Shown: positions 34,608 to 43,724 of the stretch, in pieces
Numbering within the stretch: position 1 is the stretch's first letter
How the letters are laid out: every line of letters begins with the position of its first letter
Source: Hyphomicrobiales bacterium
GTDB taxonomy: Bacteria > Pseudomonadota > Alphaproteobacteria > Rhizobiales > Beijerinckiaceae
DNA: 64,000 nucleotides
Reading direction: 5' to 3'
Assembly: GCA_900470095.1 (NCBI GenBank)
Contig: UBZM01000005.1
Span: 1-64,000, forward strand
The notes under the pieces: generated by a model
Databases searched by the model: none
Told to the model about the DNA's origin: nothing
Seen by the model: only the letters and a program-made list of their open reading frames with translations
Position numbers and translations under genes: made by a program

Positions 34608-35951
34608 CTAGTGTTCCATGGCTTGCATGAGCGCAGCGATCCTGATCGTCGCGAAATTGCAGAACGTATCGGAGACCGCATAGGGCAGGACGATATGGTC
34701 GTTATGGCGTATCGCGCCGCAGGTGTAGACGACGTTGGGAACATAGCCTTCGCGTTCGGACGGCTCCGGCCGCACCAGTGGCTCGCGGGAACGCGCGAGG
34801 ACTTTCGACGGATCCTGCTTGTCGAGAAGAACTGCTCCGATTGCATATTTCCGGACTGGCCCGACACCATGGGTCAATAGCAGCCAGCCCTCGTCGAGCT
34901 CGATCGGGGATCCGCAGGTGCCGATCTGGACGAACTCCCAGGGGAATTGCGGCTTCAGGATCACGACACCGCCGTCCCACGTGAAAAGGTCATCGGAATA
35001 GATGAGATAGAGGTTCTCGTTGTCCTGCCGCGCAATCATGGCGTAGCGACCACCAATCTTGCGGGGGAACAGCGCCATGCCTTTGTTCGTGGCGGCCGTC
35101 CCCCGTAGCGGCGACATCCGAAACGACAGGAAATCGCTGGTCTCGATCAGTTCGGAACGGATAGCCCGGCCGTCATAGGCAGTGTAGGTCGCCCGGAACA
35201 CTGTCCTCCCAGCTTCGTCGAACGCGACGAAGCGCGCGTCCTCGATGCCGTTCGATTGGGATGCGGTAATGGGAAAGATCACCCGCTCGCTGATGTCGCC
35301 ATCGGGCGAAAAGACGACCTCGACATCGTTGCCGTCGAGACGGGCCATGCGGTTGCGCAAGGTGGCGATCGAGGCCAGGCGCGATGTCGGATCGACGCTG
35401 ACGCTGCCATCGCTGGCGATCGAGCCGGAGCGGAAGGTCAGCGACGAGATATGCCCCTCGCCAACCGCACGAACGCTCAGGATGAAGCGGCGCCCGCCTG
35501 GAGGCGCGCCGGACTGATCGGGGTGGGAAACGATGCTCGGGTTGAAGAGAGCCGCTGCCTCGAACGAATATTCATGCAGGAAATAGGCGCCGACCAGCTG
35601 ACGCTGAATCCTGGTGAAGTCGCAATGCGTCGCGAAGGCATCCTCCATCTCGTCCGCGCGCTGCTCGAATTTTTCCAGCAGGTTGCGGTGCCGGCCTTTG
35701 AAATTCTCCAGCACATCGGCGAGCAGGCTCTCGGCCGTATCGCAATCCAGCGCCAGGACCCGGTCGACGATATGGTTCGCCCGGATCTTGTCGACGGGGT
35801 TGAGGTCCCTCGGCTCGGCCGTGGGGCCGAACCGGCGCACGACGACTCTGGAGGGATCGGGGCGCAAATACAGGGCCTGGCGATTCAGGAAGGCGGGTTG
35901 GGACAAGTCGACCCCGGTCTGTTTGTGCGCGATCGCCGAAGGCTCAGGCAT
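34608..35951 (-). CDS. Glycoside hydrolase family 130-type protein (mannoside phosphorylase-like)
   Basis: This 447-residue protein has the five-bladed propeller pattern of GH130 enzymes, which phosphorolyse or hydrolyse beta-mannosides. Supporting segments are NGIEDARFVAFDEAGRTVFRATYTAYDG (in parts), LFPRKIGGRYAMIARQDNENLYL and YVPNVVYTCGAIRHNDHIVLPY. The ATG at 35951 overlaps the stop of the glycosyltransferase gene by 8 nt. Operon mates are a large GT4 enzyme and mannose-6-phosphate isomerase, so a mannose-containing saccharide is the probable substrate. The exact linkage is unknown. Confidence 0.88.
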   Translation of the reverse strand: MPEPSAIAHKQTGVDLSQPAFLNRQALYLRPDPSRVVVRRFGPTAEPRDLNPVDKIRANHIVDRVLALDCDTAESLLADVLENFKGRHRNLLEKFEQRADEMEDAFATHCDFTRIQRQLVGAYFLHEYSFEAAALFNPSIVSHPDQSGAPPGGRRFILSVRAVGEGHISSLTFRSGSIASDGSVSVDPTSRLASIATLRNRMARLDGNDVEVVFSPDGDISERVIFPITASQSNGIEDARFVAFDEAGRTVFRATYTAYDGRAIRSELIETSDFLSFRMSPLRGTAATNKGMALFPRKIGGRYAMIARQDNENLYLIYSDDLFTWDGGVVILKPQFPWEFVQIGTCGSPIELDEGWLLLTHGVGPVRKYAIGAVLLDKQDPSKVLARSREPLVRPEPSEREGYVPNVVYTCGAIRHNDHIVLPYAVSDTFCNFATIRIAALMQAMEH

Positions 35952-38229
35952 GCAAGGCCCGAAGCGGCGCCAGTTTCGGGCGGTCCCCGCTGATGCGGGC
36001 CTGCTGGCGAATCTCGGCGAGGCTGAGAAGATAGGATACCACGGATTCGCCGCCGCGGTTCTCATTTGCCCGGTCGCGGTGCAGGCCGTCGCGGCAGGCG
36101 CCGGTGTCCAGATCGACCAGCGGCGCAGAGAGGTCGTTATGGCCCAGGAACCAGGCGAAGGCGCGGGCGGCCTCGGTCCGCCAATGCGGATCGCCATCGG
36201 CGCGCCAGGCCGCGAGGCAGGCCGAGATTGTCGCCGTGGCCTCCAGCGGCTGCTGGTCGAAGGACCTGGGCGCACGGCGCTTGTCGCCAAAGCTGTCGGA
36301 GCCGACAGGCCTGAACAAACCCGCCGGCGTCGTCTGCAGGTCCGCGAGCCAGCGCAGGGAGCGCAATCCGGCCTCTAGATAGCCTGGAACCTGCATGGAC
36401 GCTCCGGTTGCGATCAGCGCCTGCGGCAGGCGCGCATTGTCATAGGAAAGTCCGTCTTCGAACCACACCCAGCTCGGTGTCTCGACCGCCGAGAGCAAGC
36501 CGAGCAGGCGGTCGGCAAGCAGCGTGCGCAGCCAGATCGCGGTTGGCGGCGCCCCGGCGACGGCGCAATAGGCGTCGAGGCCGAGCAGGGTGAAGCCCCA
36601 GGCGCGCGGCGAGGTGAAACTCTCGACGACAGGCAGAGCTTGTGCGAACAGGGCGGCCGCCCATTGCCGGCGCGAGGGGCTGACATCGCTGCGTGCGCAT
36701 TCGCCCAGCGCCCACAGCGTTCGTCCATGGCTGTCCTCCGAACCGATCTCTTCCAGCCAGCGGCGGTCGAAGCTCATGAAATTGCGAAAGCGCCGCATGT
36801 CGGGATTCCAGGCGTGCTGGACGAAGGATGCGAAGCGGGCTGTCAGGGCCTCCGCCAGGTGCCGTTCGCCGGTGCTGTTCAATGTGCAGGCGAGGAGCAG
36901 CGCGCGGGCATTGTCGTCGACGCAGTAACCATGTGCGCGATCCGGCACGGAATGAACGGCGTGCTGGAACAATCCGGTGTCGTCGCACATGCACAGGAAA
37001 TGGCCTGTCTGCATCTCCGGGGGAGCCGGCATCTGCGGCGCGGGCATTGTCATGGCCGTGCCGGTGACAACGCTCAGAATCCGGCCCCGACGTGCCGTCT
37101 CGAACGCGGCGAGATAGCGCTTGGCGGTTCGCTCCCAGGTCATCGAACGGCTGCTGGCATAGGCCCGCAGCCGCATCGCCTGGCGCCTGTCGATATCGGT
37201 CAGAAGTCCCGCGATCTCGTCGCCGATGGCAACAGCGTCGCCGAACGGCACCAGAATGCCGCGCCCGTCAGCGAGCAGCTCCTGAGCGTGCCAGTAAGGC
37301 GTCGAGACGACGGCCTTCCCGAGGCCGAAACTGTAGGCCAGCGTGCCCGACGTCATTTGCGCCTCGTTGAGATAGGGCGTGACGTAGACATCGCACATCG
37401 AGATGAAGCCGAGCAGGGTCGCCTGGTCGACGAACTGGTCGAGAAAGACCACATGATCCTCGACGCCGAGTTCGCGCACGCGGCTCATCAGGCTGGCACG
37501 ATAGGCCTCGCCTTGCTCGCGGACCAGATTGGGATGCGTTGCCCCCAGAACCACATAGACCGCATCGGGGCGACGCCGCAGGATCGCAGGCATCGCGTCG
37601 ATCATCACCTCGATGCCCTTGTTGGGCGAGAGCAGGCCGAACGTCAGGATGACGGAGCGGCCGCTGAATCCGAGCCTGGCCTTGGCGTCGTCCGGTGCGA
37701 GAAAGGCGAAGTCGGGGATGCCGTGTGCGATCACCTCGATCTTGTCGGCAGGGAGCCGGTAGACTGTCCGCAGCAGATCGCGCGCCTTCTCGGCCATGAC
37801 GACGACCCGTGCCGAGGCGTCGACGATCCGCTCCATGACGTCACGCTGCACAGGCGTGGGCTCCGACAGGACGGTGTGGAGCGTGGTGACGACCGGCATC
37901 TTCAGCCGCGACAGCAGCGCCATGATGTGCCCGCCGGCCTCTCCGCCGAAAATACCGAACTCATGCTGGAGCGAGACGACGTCGAACCGGCCATCATTCA
38001 GGAAGTCGGCGGCCCCTGCATACTCCTCGATCCGGTCATCGCTGACCTGATAGTGGACGGAACGTGGGTAGTCGTAGGCATGACCATGGTCGTTCATGGC
38101 CACGATCGAGGTTTCGAGATCCGTGCCCGACGAAGCGACCGCCTGTTGCAGGTCCGTGGTGAAGGTGGCGATTCCGCAGCGACGCGGAAGCGAGTTGCCG
38201 ATGAAGGCAATGCGGTGGAGTGGGCTCAT
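35944..38229 (-). CDS. Two-domain glycosyltransferase (GT4 plus alpha-helical C-terminal domain)
   Basis: In this 761-residue protein, residues 1-385 form a GT-B family 4 glycosyltransferase. The N-terminal motif is IAFIGNSLPRRCGIATFTTD, with FGLLSPNKGIEVMIDAMP as the start of the donor domain and TPYLNEAQMTSGTLAYSFGLG covering the nucleotide-sugar site. Residues 420-740 look like an all-alpha toroid as in glycan-processing enzymes (CVDDNARALLLACT, ESFTSPRAWGFTLLGLDAYC). It starts within manA (4-nt overlap, GGAGG upstream) and runs into the GH130 gene. No signal peptide is seen. The product glycan is unknown. Confidence 0.9.
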   Translation of the reverse strand: MSPLHRIAFIGNSLPRRCGIATFTTDLQQAVASSGTDLETSIVAMNDHGHAYDYPRSVHYQVSDDRIEEYAGAADFLNDGRFDVVSLQHEFGIFGGEAGGHIMALLSRLKMPVVTTLHTVLSEPTPVQRDVMERIVDASARVVVMAEKARDLLRTVYRLPADKIEVIAHGIPDFAFLAPDDAKARLGFSGRSVILTFGLLSPNKGIEVMIDAMPAILRRRPDAVYVVLGATHPNLVREQGEAYRASLMSRVRELGVEDHVVFLDQFVDQATLLGFISMCDVYVTPYLNEAQMTSGTLAYSFGLGKAVVSTPYWHAQELLADGRGILVPFGDAVAIGDEIAGLLTDIDRRQAMRLRAYASSRSMTWERTAKRYLAAFETARRGRILSVVTGTAMTMPAPQMPAPPEMQTGHFLCMCDDTGLFQHAVHSVPDRAHGYCVDDNARALLLACTLNSTGERHLAEALTARFASFVQHAWNPDMRRFRNFMSFDRRWLEEIGSEDSHGRTLWALGECARSDVSPSRRQWAAALFAQALPVVESFTSPRAWGFTLLGLDAYCAVAGAPPTAIWLRTLLADRLLGLLSAVETPSWVWFEDGLSYDNARLPQALIATGASMQVPGYLEAGLRSLRWLADLQTTPAGLFRPVGSDSFGDKRRAPRSFDQQPLEATATISACLAAWRADGDPHWRTEAARAFAWFLGHNDLSAPLVDLDTGACRDGLHRDRANENRGGESVVSYLLSLAEIRQQARISGDRPKLAPLRALHA

Positions 38230-39185
38230 GCTCGGGCCTCCGTGAAAGGGTTGGACGGACCCGCCAGTGCGGGGAGCGGCAGGGGCGGCTGGGAAACGGC
38301 ATCGCCTGGCGCACGCGCATCGCGTGCAGAGACGTCATGCAGAAGGTCGGGGCAGGGGCTTGCCGCGTCATAGGCCACCAGGCAGGTCAGGCCGTCGCGC
38401 CCCGCCTCGATGCGCACGCTGTCGGCCTCGATGAAGCAGCCCTGGCCGATACCTACCGGGAACGATCCGAGGCTGGCGGCGCCAGCGATGACGACCAGCC
38501 AGGTTTCTCGGGTTGCACTGAGGTTCCAGGCCGATCCTGAAGCCAGATCGAACCGTTCGAGGACAAAATGCGGGTTCGCGACGAGCAGGGTCCTGCCATT
38601 GCCGAGATGACGCGCCGGCGCTTGCAGCTCGGCCGGGCCGGGATGGGCGGCGGCAACGCCGTGCTCGATGTGAAGCTCGCGCTGGCGGCCATGGTCGAAC
38701 AGGCGGAATGTCGTATCGCTCCGCTGCTGGATTTCCGCGAGGACGAGCCCGGGCCCGATGGCGTGGATCGTTCCGGCCGGCACGAAGATGACGTCGCCCT
38801 TGCAGGCCTTTCGCCATTGCACGAGCTCGGTGATCGACCCATCGGTGATGGCAGCGCGCAGTTCTGCGGCCGTACAGGGCGCTTTCAGCCCGACGCCAAC
38901 CATCGCATCCGGCGTGGCGGCGAGGATGTACCAGGCTTCGGTCTTGCCGCGAGCCAGTCCCAGCGCTTGCGCGAAGGCGTCGTCCGGATGCACCTGGATC
39001 GACAAGGCCTCTTGCGTGAATAACAATTTGAGCAGCAGGGCGGGCTCGGTCGCGTGCATGTCGCGGCGTTGAAACCAGAGCTCGCCGATCGCGGCGCCGT
39101 CAGGCTCGATCGCGCTCCAGGGCAGGAGATCGGTCGACCCCCAGGGTTTGGGCATCGCCTGCACGCAGGCCTGTTCGAGCGCCAT
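38226..39185 (-). CDS. manA: Class I mannose-6-phosphate isomerase
   Basis: This 319-residue zinc-dependent isomerase interconverts fructose-6-phosphate and mannose-6-phosphate. Metal-site segments are the histidine in LSIQVHPDDAFAQ, KTEAWYIL and VFVPAGTIHAIGPGLVLAEIQQ, read as pieces. The start at 39185 follows AGGAGA; the longer frame to 39413 has no site. It is the first gene of the ManA-GT4-GH130 operon and supplies mannose-6-phosphate for GDP-mannose-type donors. Confidence 0.95.
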   Translation of the reverse strand: MALEQACVQAMPKPWGSTDLLPWSAIEPDGAAIGELWFQRRDMHATEPALLLKLLFTQEALSIQVHPDDAFAQALGLARGKTEAWYILAATPDAMVGVGLKAPCTAAELRAAITDGSITELVQWRKACKGDVIFVPAGTIHAIGPGLVLAEIQQRSDTTFRLFDHGRQRELHIEHGVAAAHPGPAELQAPARHLGNGRTLLVANPHFVLERFDLASGSAWNLSATRETWLVVIAGAASLGSFPVGIGQGCFIEADSVRIEAGRDGLTCLVAYDAASPCPDLLHDVSARDARAPGDAVSQPPLPLPALAGPSNPFTEARA

Positions 39186-39337
39186 ATCGGTCTCCTGGTT
39201 CACATCGCCAGTGATCGAGCGACGGCTGTCGATCGATGCGGCAATGGTCGGCGACAGTATCAATGGCGCAGGTCTTGAGGGGGCGGGCCCCATCGCGAGC
39301 GGCATCGTTGCGCGGCTTGCGCGCATCGTCATGGCCA

Positions 39338-39365
39338 AAGCCCGCTCCATGGTTGGAGCGGGCTT
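39338..39365 (-). terminator. Hairpin terminator after the DUF1236 gene
   Basis: An 11-bp perfect stem (AAGCCCGCTCC, with its complement across a 6-nt loop) lies 63 nt after the DUF1236 stop. Read leftward it ends in GGGCTTTGG, so the T run is short. It insulates the manA operon from the upstream gene. Confidence 0.65.
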
Positions 39366-39428
39366 CCGGCCTGGTTCGGCAGGCGACAGCGCGTCTTGCG
39401 CCATCACCCGCAAAGCAATCGAGGCACT

Positions 39429-39845
39429 CTACTGAAGGACCTGCACGACTCTGCGTGTCCTTGGATCAACCAGCACGGTGCGGTCGTTCACGACAGTATA
39501 GCGGTAGCTGGTCTGGCCGTATTCGGGCGGCACGTCGTAGTAGATGACGCCCTCGTTCGGGAGTGTCACGCCGACGGCCAGCGGCTCGGCATAGCTGTAG
39601 GACGGACGGCGCTGCTCCACGACATAGGCCTGGAAGCGCGGTGTCTGATCGCCGACGATCGCGCCGACCACGGCACCCCCGACCCCGCCGACGACGGCAC
39701 CGACCGGGCCACCGACAATCGCACCGCCGACCGCTCCGGTCGCCGCGCCGCCGAGCGCGCCGCCCTGGGCTGCCGGTGCGTTCTGGGCGAAAGCGGTCAT
39801 CGGAATGGCGGAAATCGCGGCGATAAGAATAAATCTCTTCAACAT
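39429..39845 (-). CDS. Exported DUF1236 protein with Gly-rich hydrophobic middle
   Basis: This 138-residue protein has a signal peptide (LIAAISAIPMTAFA), a Gly/Val-rich stretch of repeated GAVVGG-type units (about residues 28-65) resembling glycine-zipper membrane segments, and a C-terminal DUF1236 domain (EGVIYYDVPPEYGQTSYRYT, then VLVDPRTRRVVQVL). The family is common in Rhizobiales envelopes, and its function is unknown. I chose the ATG at 39845; the upstream in-frame ATG at 39899 would add a non-signal extension. Confidence 0.9.
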   Translation of the reverse strand: MLKRFILIAAISAIPMTAFAQNAPAAQGGALGGAATGAVGGAIVGGPVGAVVGGVGGAVVGAIVGDQTPRFQAYVVEQRRPSYSYAEPLAVGVTLPNEGVIYYDVPPEYGQTSYRYTVVNDRTVLVDPRTRRVVQVLQ

Positions 39846-40893
39846 GGAAGTAATCCTTCGCGTGAACCGGCCGGAAGGAATATCCAACAAGCTGACCACC
39901 TAGCACTTAAATGTACTCGGTACAAAGAAGTTCCAATTTTATTTTTGAATCGTGCCGACTGGCGCGGTGAGGATTAAAAATTGCTGGAGCGAGGTCCCGG
40001 TTTATCGATTCAGCATTAGAGTTGGATCGGCGCGATGGGGATTTCCTCGGTACCTCCCTCGCGATTGAACGGACATGGCCGGCCAATTCGGCCTTTCCAT
40101 ATGCAATAGGCTTCAGTTTAACGCGAGCCGCACAGACCCTGAAGGAGTGGTCGCGCCGCTGCCGGGAGCGGTGGCTGCCCACTGCGTGGCTAGGCCTCTC
40201 GCTCACGAACCCGGAAGAAGCGCGTCGTAAGCAGAGGTTGGATAGCTGCCTCGAACCGGTTCTTTGAAAATGCCGCCAGAGAACCTGTTGCGGTTTGCGT
40301 ATTGCTCAGCCCCCGCTTGCGCAGCGTGTCGACCGCGGCATTGAGGGAAGCCGGAGGGTCGAGCGGGTCCTAAACCGGCAGCAGCGGGGCGATGTCGTGT
40401 CCTCCGACTGGCATATCGGCACTTGGGCCGTGTCAGAGTGCCTGACGCTCCAGGCGGAGAAGGCGCCCGGAAATCTCGGTCGTGCCGGCTCACGCAGGGG
40501 ACGTGTGCCGAGGGTACCTCACGTGCCGCCAGTCATATTTGTCGGGAGCGTTTTGCGGCCTTGGCGCGGCGACGAAAGGGCTAGCTCGGGTGTCGCAAGG
40601 GGGCAAGGGTACCTGCCCCAAGGGCTAGGTATCGTGCGCTCGTGGGCTGACGCATTATCGCGAGCCCATGTCGTTGCTGCATTGGCGCGTGTGAGGTTGA
40701 GCCTTGGCTCAACCTCACACCTCACACGCGCGCAGCGCACCGCTGGATTTAACAACGGGAGGAATGAGGAGTCGCAGCAAAATCTGCATTCTCCCCGTCG
40801 GGGGCTCGCGGACGGGCAGCTGCTCGCGACGAACGGCATCACATCGTCTTCTGCTGCTGATATTTCCCCCTTTTCGATGGACTGAAGGGAGAC
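39846..40893. other. Long gene-free region with an inverted repeat
   Basis: In 1,048 bp no convincing gene is seen. Possible frames have no ribosome sites and non-protein-like composition. The left part (39,880-40,030) is AT-rich. Near the right end lies a strong 15-bp inverted repeat (40689-40720) about 170 nt before the DUF3302 gene. The stretch is long for this compact genome and may hold decayed genes or an unrecognised RNA. Confidence 0.5.
40689..40720. repeat. Perfect 15-bp inverted repeat with 2-nt loop
   Basis: GTGTGAGGTTGAGCC (40689-40703), then TT, then the exact complement (40706-40720). The right arm is followed by a second copy of CTCACAC and then GCGCGC, which can pair alternatively with the CGCGTGTGAG around the left arm. 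There is no T tract, so it is not a classic terminator. It could be an operator or a switchable RNA hairpin upstream of the DUF3302 gene. Confidence 0.7.
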
Positions 40894-41295
40894 ATGAACG
40901 TGACACTGGGTGGTGTTCAGATCGATGGATGGGATGTCGTAACCTTTGGCGCGTTCGCAGTCTGTGGAATGGGCATTCTTGGCGCGCTGGTCTTGATTTT
41001 GGGTTTGCCGGGGCGTTTGGCGCTTGCCCGAAATCACCCCGAGGCGGAAGCCGTCAATCTCATGGGATGGCTCGGCTTTCTTGCGGTCGTGCCGTGGATG
41101 CAGGCCCTTATGTGGGCGTTCAAGCCGACGGACGTCGTCGATCTCAGACGCTGGCCGGCTGAGGAGCGGCGCGCTGTCGCCGAGATGATCCAAAACATGA
41201 AAAGCAAGTCCCGTGCGAGTGCGTCGGAAGACCAACCGACCGCCCCGCCACGCGCTCCGCCGGATGCTTCCCCACCCGCGTCACGTCAAACCTGA
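40894..41295 (+). CDS. DUF3302 inner-membrane protein (YiaW-like)
   Basis: This 133-residue protein has two transmembrane segments (VVTFGAFAVCGMGILGALVL and MGWLGFLAVVPWMQALMWAF) and a Pro-rich, charged C-terminal tail. The layout matches DUF3302/YiaW, which is nearly always paired with a HlyD-like YiaV protein, as here with a 11-nt gap. Its role is unknown; it is probably an assembly partner of the HlyD-like protein in envelope transport. Confidence 0.88.
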   Translation: MNVTLGGVQIDGWDVVTFGAFAVCGMGILGALVLILGLPGRLALARNHPEAEAVNLMGWLGFLAVVPWMQALMWAFKPTDVVDLRRWPAEERRAVAEMIQNMKSKSRASASEDQPTAPPRAPPDASPPASRQT

Positions 41296-41306
41296 CGGGC
41301 CGAGCC

Positions 41307-42455
41307 ATGTTTATCGCGCTCGCGATTACGACCGTTTACGTCGCGCTGATCTGGCTGGTCTTCTTCCGCTTGAAATGGCTGCGCTTCTCGGTCGGCTGGG
41401 GCGTGGTCTCAGCCATGGTTGGCCTGCATGTCATCCTGATCTTTCTGATCGGCATGCGTTTCGTCGCCCCTGGCTCCTACCGGGCGGTGGTCGTGCAGCA
41501 CACTGTCCAACTCATCCCGCGGCTGACAGATCCGACTGTTCTGACCGAAGTGCTCGTGACCGATAACGTTCCGGTTCGTAAGGGCCAGCCACTCTTCAAG
41601 TTTGATCCGACGCTCTATGCCTTGCGTGTGCAGCAACTCGAGGCGCAGTTGGAAGCTGCGCGTCAGAACGCTCGCATTCTGACGACGAATGTCGAGATTG
41701 CTGTCCAACGGGCGGCGAAGCTCAAGACCGAACTGGACTACGAACTCTTTCAGAAGGGGATCTTCGACAAACTGGCGCGAGAGCAGGCTGCGCGCGAGGA
41801 TGACATCCAGAAGTGGCAAAGCCGCGTCAACGGCGCGGAGGCTGCCCATCTCGCGGCAGTCGGTGAACTGGACGCAGCGCGCCAGCTCGCAGAGGCCCAA
41901 ATCAACGGGGTCAATACGGCGGTCGCCGATATTCAGGCCCAGCTTGGCCAAGCACGCTACTACCTTTCCCACACCACGATCGTTGCCCCGGCTGACGGAC
42001 GGATCGTCAATTTGCAGGCTCGCCCCGGCATGGTCGTGGGAATTGTGCGGATTGGCGCGATTGCTGCCCTCGTAGTCGACGACGACCGCTACGTTCTCGG
42101 ACTATTTCGTCAAGAGAACTTGAAATATGTGAAGGGCGGCCAATCGGTCGAGATCGCCATCGATCTCTATCCAGGGCAGATCTTCAAAGGCAGGGTCGAC
42201 AGCATCTGGTGGGGCACGGGCCAGGGCCAGATGCTGCCGACCGCCGACCTGCCTGTCTTTACCGCGCAGGGTGAGCGCATGGCCGAGGGGCTCTTCGCTG
42301 TGAAGATCCATCTCGATGCAGTCGATCAGCTACAATTTCCAATCGGCGCCCAAGGTATCGCCGCGATCTATACCGGCGGCGGCGGCTTCGCTGCCCTGAG
42401 GAGGGTGGCCATCCGCGCCTACTCCTGGGCAAACTGGCTATATCCACTGCAATAA
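41307..42455 (+). CDS. HlyD-family membrane fusion protein (YiaV-like)
   Basis: This 382-residue periplasmic adaptor is anchored by two N-terminal helices (ITTVYVALIWLVFF and WGVVSAMVGLHVILIFLIG). A lipoyl-like half (LVTDNVPVRKGQPLFKFDP), a long coiled coil at about residues 105-215 and the second lipoyl half (TTIVAPADGRIVNLQARPGM) follow, then a beta-barrel. Such adaptors link inner-membrane pumps to outer-membrane channels. No pump or channel gene is adjacent besides the DUF3302 protein, as is usual for the YiaVW pair. Confidence 0.93.
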   Translation: MFIALAITTVYVALIWLVFFRLKWLRFSVGWGVVSAMVGLHVILIFLIGMRFVAPGSYRAVVVQHTVQLIPRLTDPTVLTEVLVTDNVPVRKGQPLFKFDPTLYALRVQQLEAQLEAARQNARILTTNVEIAVQRAAKLKTELDYELFQKGIFDKLAREQAAREDDIQKWQSRVNGAEAAHLAAVGELDAARQLAEAQINGVNTAVADIQAQLGQARYYLSHTTIVAPADGRIVNLQARPGMVVGIVRIGAIAALVVDDDRYVLGLFRQENLKYVKGGQSVEIAIDLYPGQIFKGRVDSIWWGTGQGQMLPTADLPVFTAQGERMAEGLFAVKIHLDAVDQLQFPIGAQGIAAIYTGGGGFAALRRVAIRAYSWANWLYPLQ

Positions 42456-42689
42456 GTGAATTGGCGCTGGCCCCTGCTGCGACCATGCTGGGCCAAAGGC
42501 ATCGTCAGCCGCATCTGGACGGTAGAGCAGGGGGGCGGACCCCTGACCAGATTTGGCTCTCCACCTTGGAGCGGGTCCGACGTGGCTCGCTTCATTTCGG
42601 GAACAGGAACTGGAGCTGGGCCCTGAGCTGCCAGTCGGCGGCTCCGATCGGAGGCCTGAGCTTGTGGGCCTGTACGAGCCCATCCCAGC

Positions 42690-43682
42690 CTATGGATCCT
42701 TGTTTGCTATCGCGAGTTTGCTGGCGCCATCGACACCGTGCTTCTGCAGGTCGGCCAGTAATCCTTCGTCCGACAGGTCCAGCCGGTGCGAATGCTTCCA
42801 GTCATGATGCGAGACTTCGACCAGGCGCTCGACGAGATGATGGGCGTCGGTTTCGATGGCGAGTTCGCGCCGCGCATCGAAGCTGCCAGGGGTCAGGTTG
42901 ATCGAGCCGACGATCGCGCGTTTCTCGTCGGCCAGGAGCATCTTGCCATGCAGCTTCAGATTCTTCAGCCGATGGATCTTGGCTCCGACATCTTCCATGA
43001 TCCGCAGGCCTCCGACACCTTCCACCAGCTTGTCGCTCTTCAGCTTGTGCGGCTGTCGCGCCATGATGTGGACCTCAACACCGCGGTTCAGTGCCCGGAC
43101 GAGACGCTCGATGATTACCGTGTCCTGGTAACGTTCATTCTGCAGCCATAAGGTTTTCTTGGCGTCGTCAATGAACGCAGCGATCCGTTCGCGGCCGTTA
43201 TTGGGGCACCAGATCAGCTTCGATGCAGGATCGGGCTCGAATTCCGTCTGTACCCAGTCCGCCTCGAAGCAGCGCACCATCTCCGCGACTTCCAGCTTGT
43301 CGGTGGTGGTGACGGCATAGTCGCGCGTCTCGGTGAGATCCCGCGTCTCCCAGTTCAGCGACTCCACGAAGCCGATCGTATCGTCGATCACCATCGACTT
43401 CTGGTGGGTGAGCGCAAAGGCCGGGCTGCTGTCGCGCACCTCGATGCCGGCGGCATCGAGCACCTGGCGCGTCTCCTCGTTCTCGCTCGCGCCATCGCGT
43501 CGCGCCGGGTTGAGCATGACGCGCACCTGGACACCGCGTTGCTTCGCCGCGAGCACGGCGCCGAGCAGGGTCGGGTCCGTGAATAGGAACATCCTGATAT
43601 TAAGCGCCCGCGTGGCGGCGTTGATCGGCGCCAGGATGGCCTCGGGGGTATCGTCGGGAAGGACAATCAGTCTGTGCGACAT
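42690..43682 (-). CDS. Phospholipase D-like protein
   Basis: This 330-residue protein has two PLD half-sites: HQKSMVIDDTIGFVESLNWE (about residue 93) and HGKMLLADEKRAIVGSINLT (about 242), each with the HxK...N pattern. These form one active site for phosphodiester transfer or hydrolysis. No signal peptide is seen. I chose the ATG at 43682, which has AAGGAG at 8-nt spacing; an upstream GTG at 43691 lies too close to that site. It follows the ABC exporter gene by 42 nt, so the pair may act on lipids. Confidence 0.92.
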   Translation of the reverse strand: MSHRLIVLPDDTPEAILAPINAATRALNIRMFLFTDPTLLGAVLAAKQRGVQVRVMLNPARRDGASENEETRQVLDAAGIEVRDSSPAFALTHQKSMVIDDTIGFVESLNWETRDLTETRDYAVTTTDKLEVAEMVRCFEADWVQTEFEPDPASKLIWCPNNGRERIAAFIDDAKKTLWLQNERYQDTVIIERLVRALNRGVEVHIMARQPHKLKSDKLVEGVGGLRIMEDVGAKIHRLKNLKLHGKMLLADEKRAIVGSINLTPGSFDARRELAIETDAHHLVERLVEVSHHDWKHSHRLDLSDEGLLADLQKHGVDGASKLAIANKDP

Positions 43683-43724
43683 GGCCGGCACTCCTTGAGA
43701 TGCGCAGGCATGGGTGGGGCGGTC

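Noticed and set aside
36640..38373. 577-codon rightward open frame across the glycosyltransferase gene
   Set aside because: The opposite strand encodes a clear GT4 enzyme. This frame has an atypical composition and no start signals.
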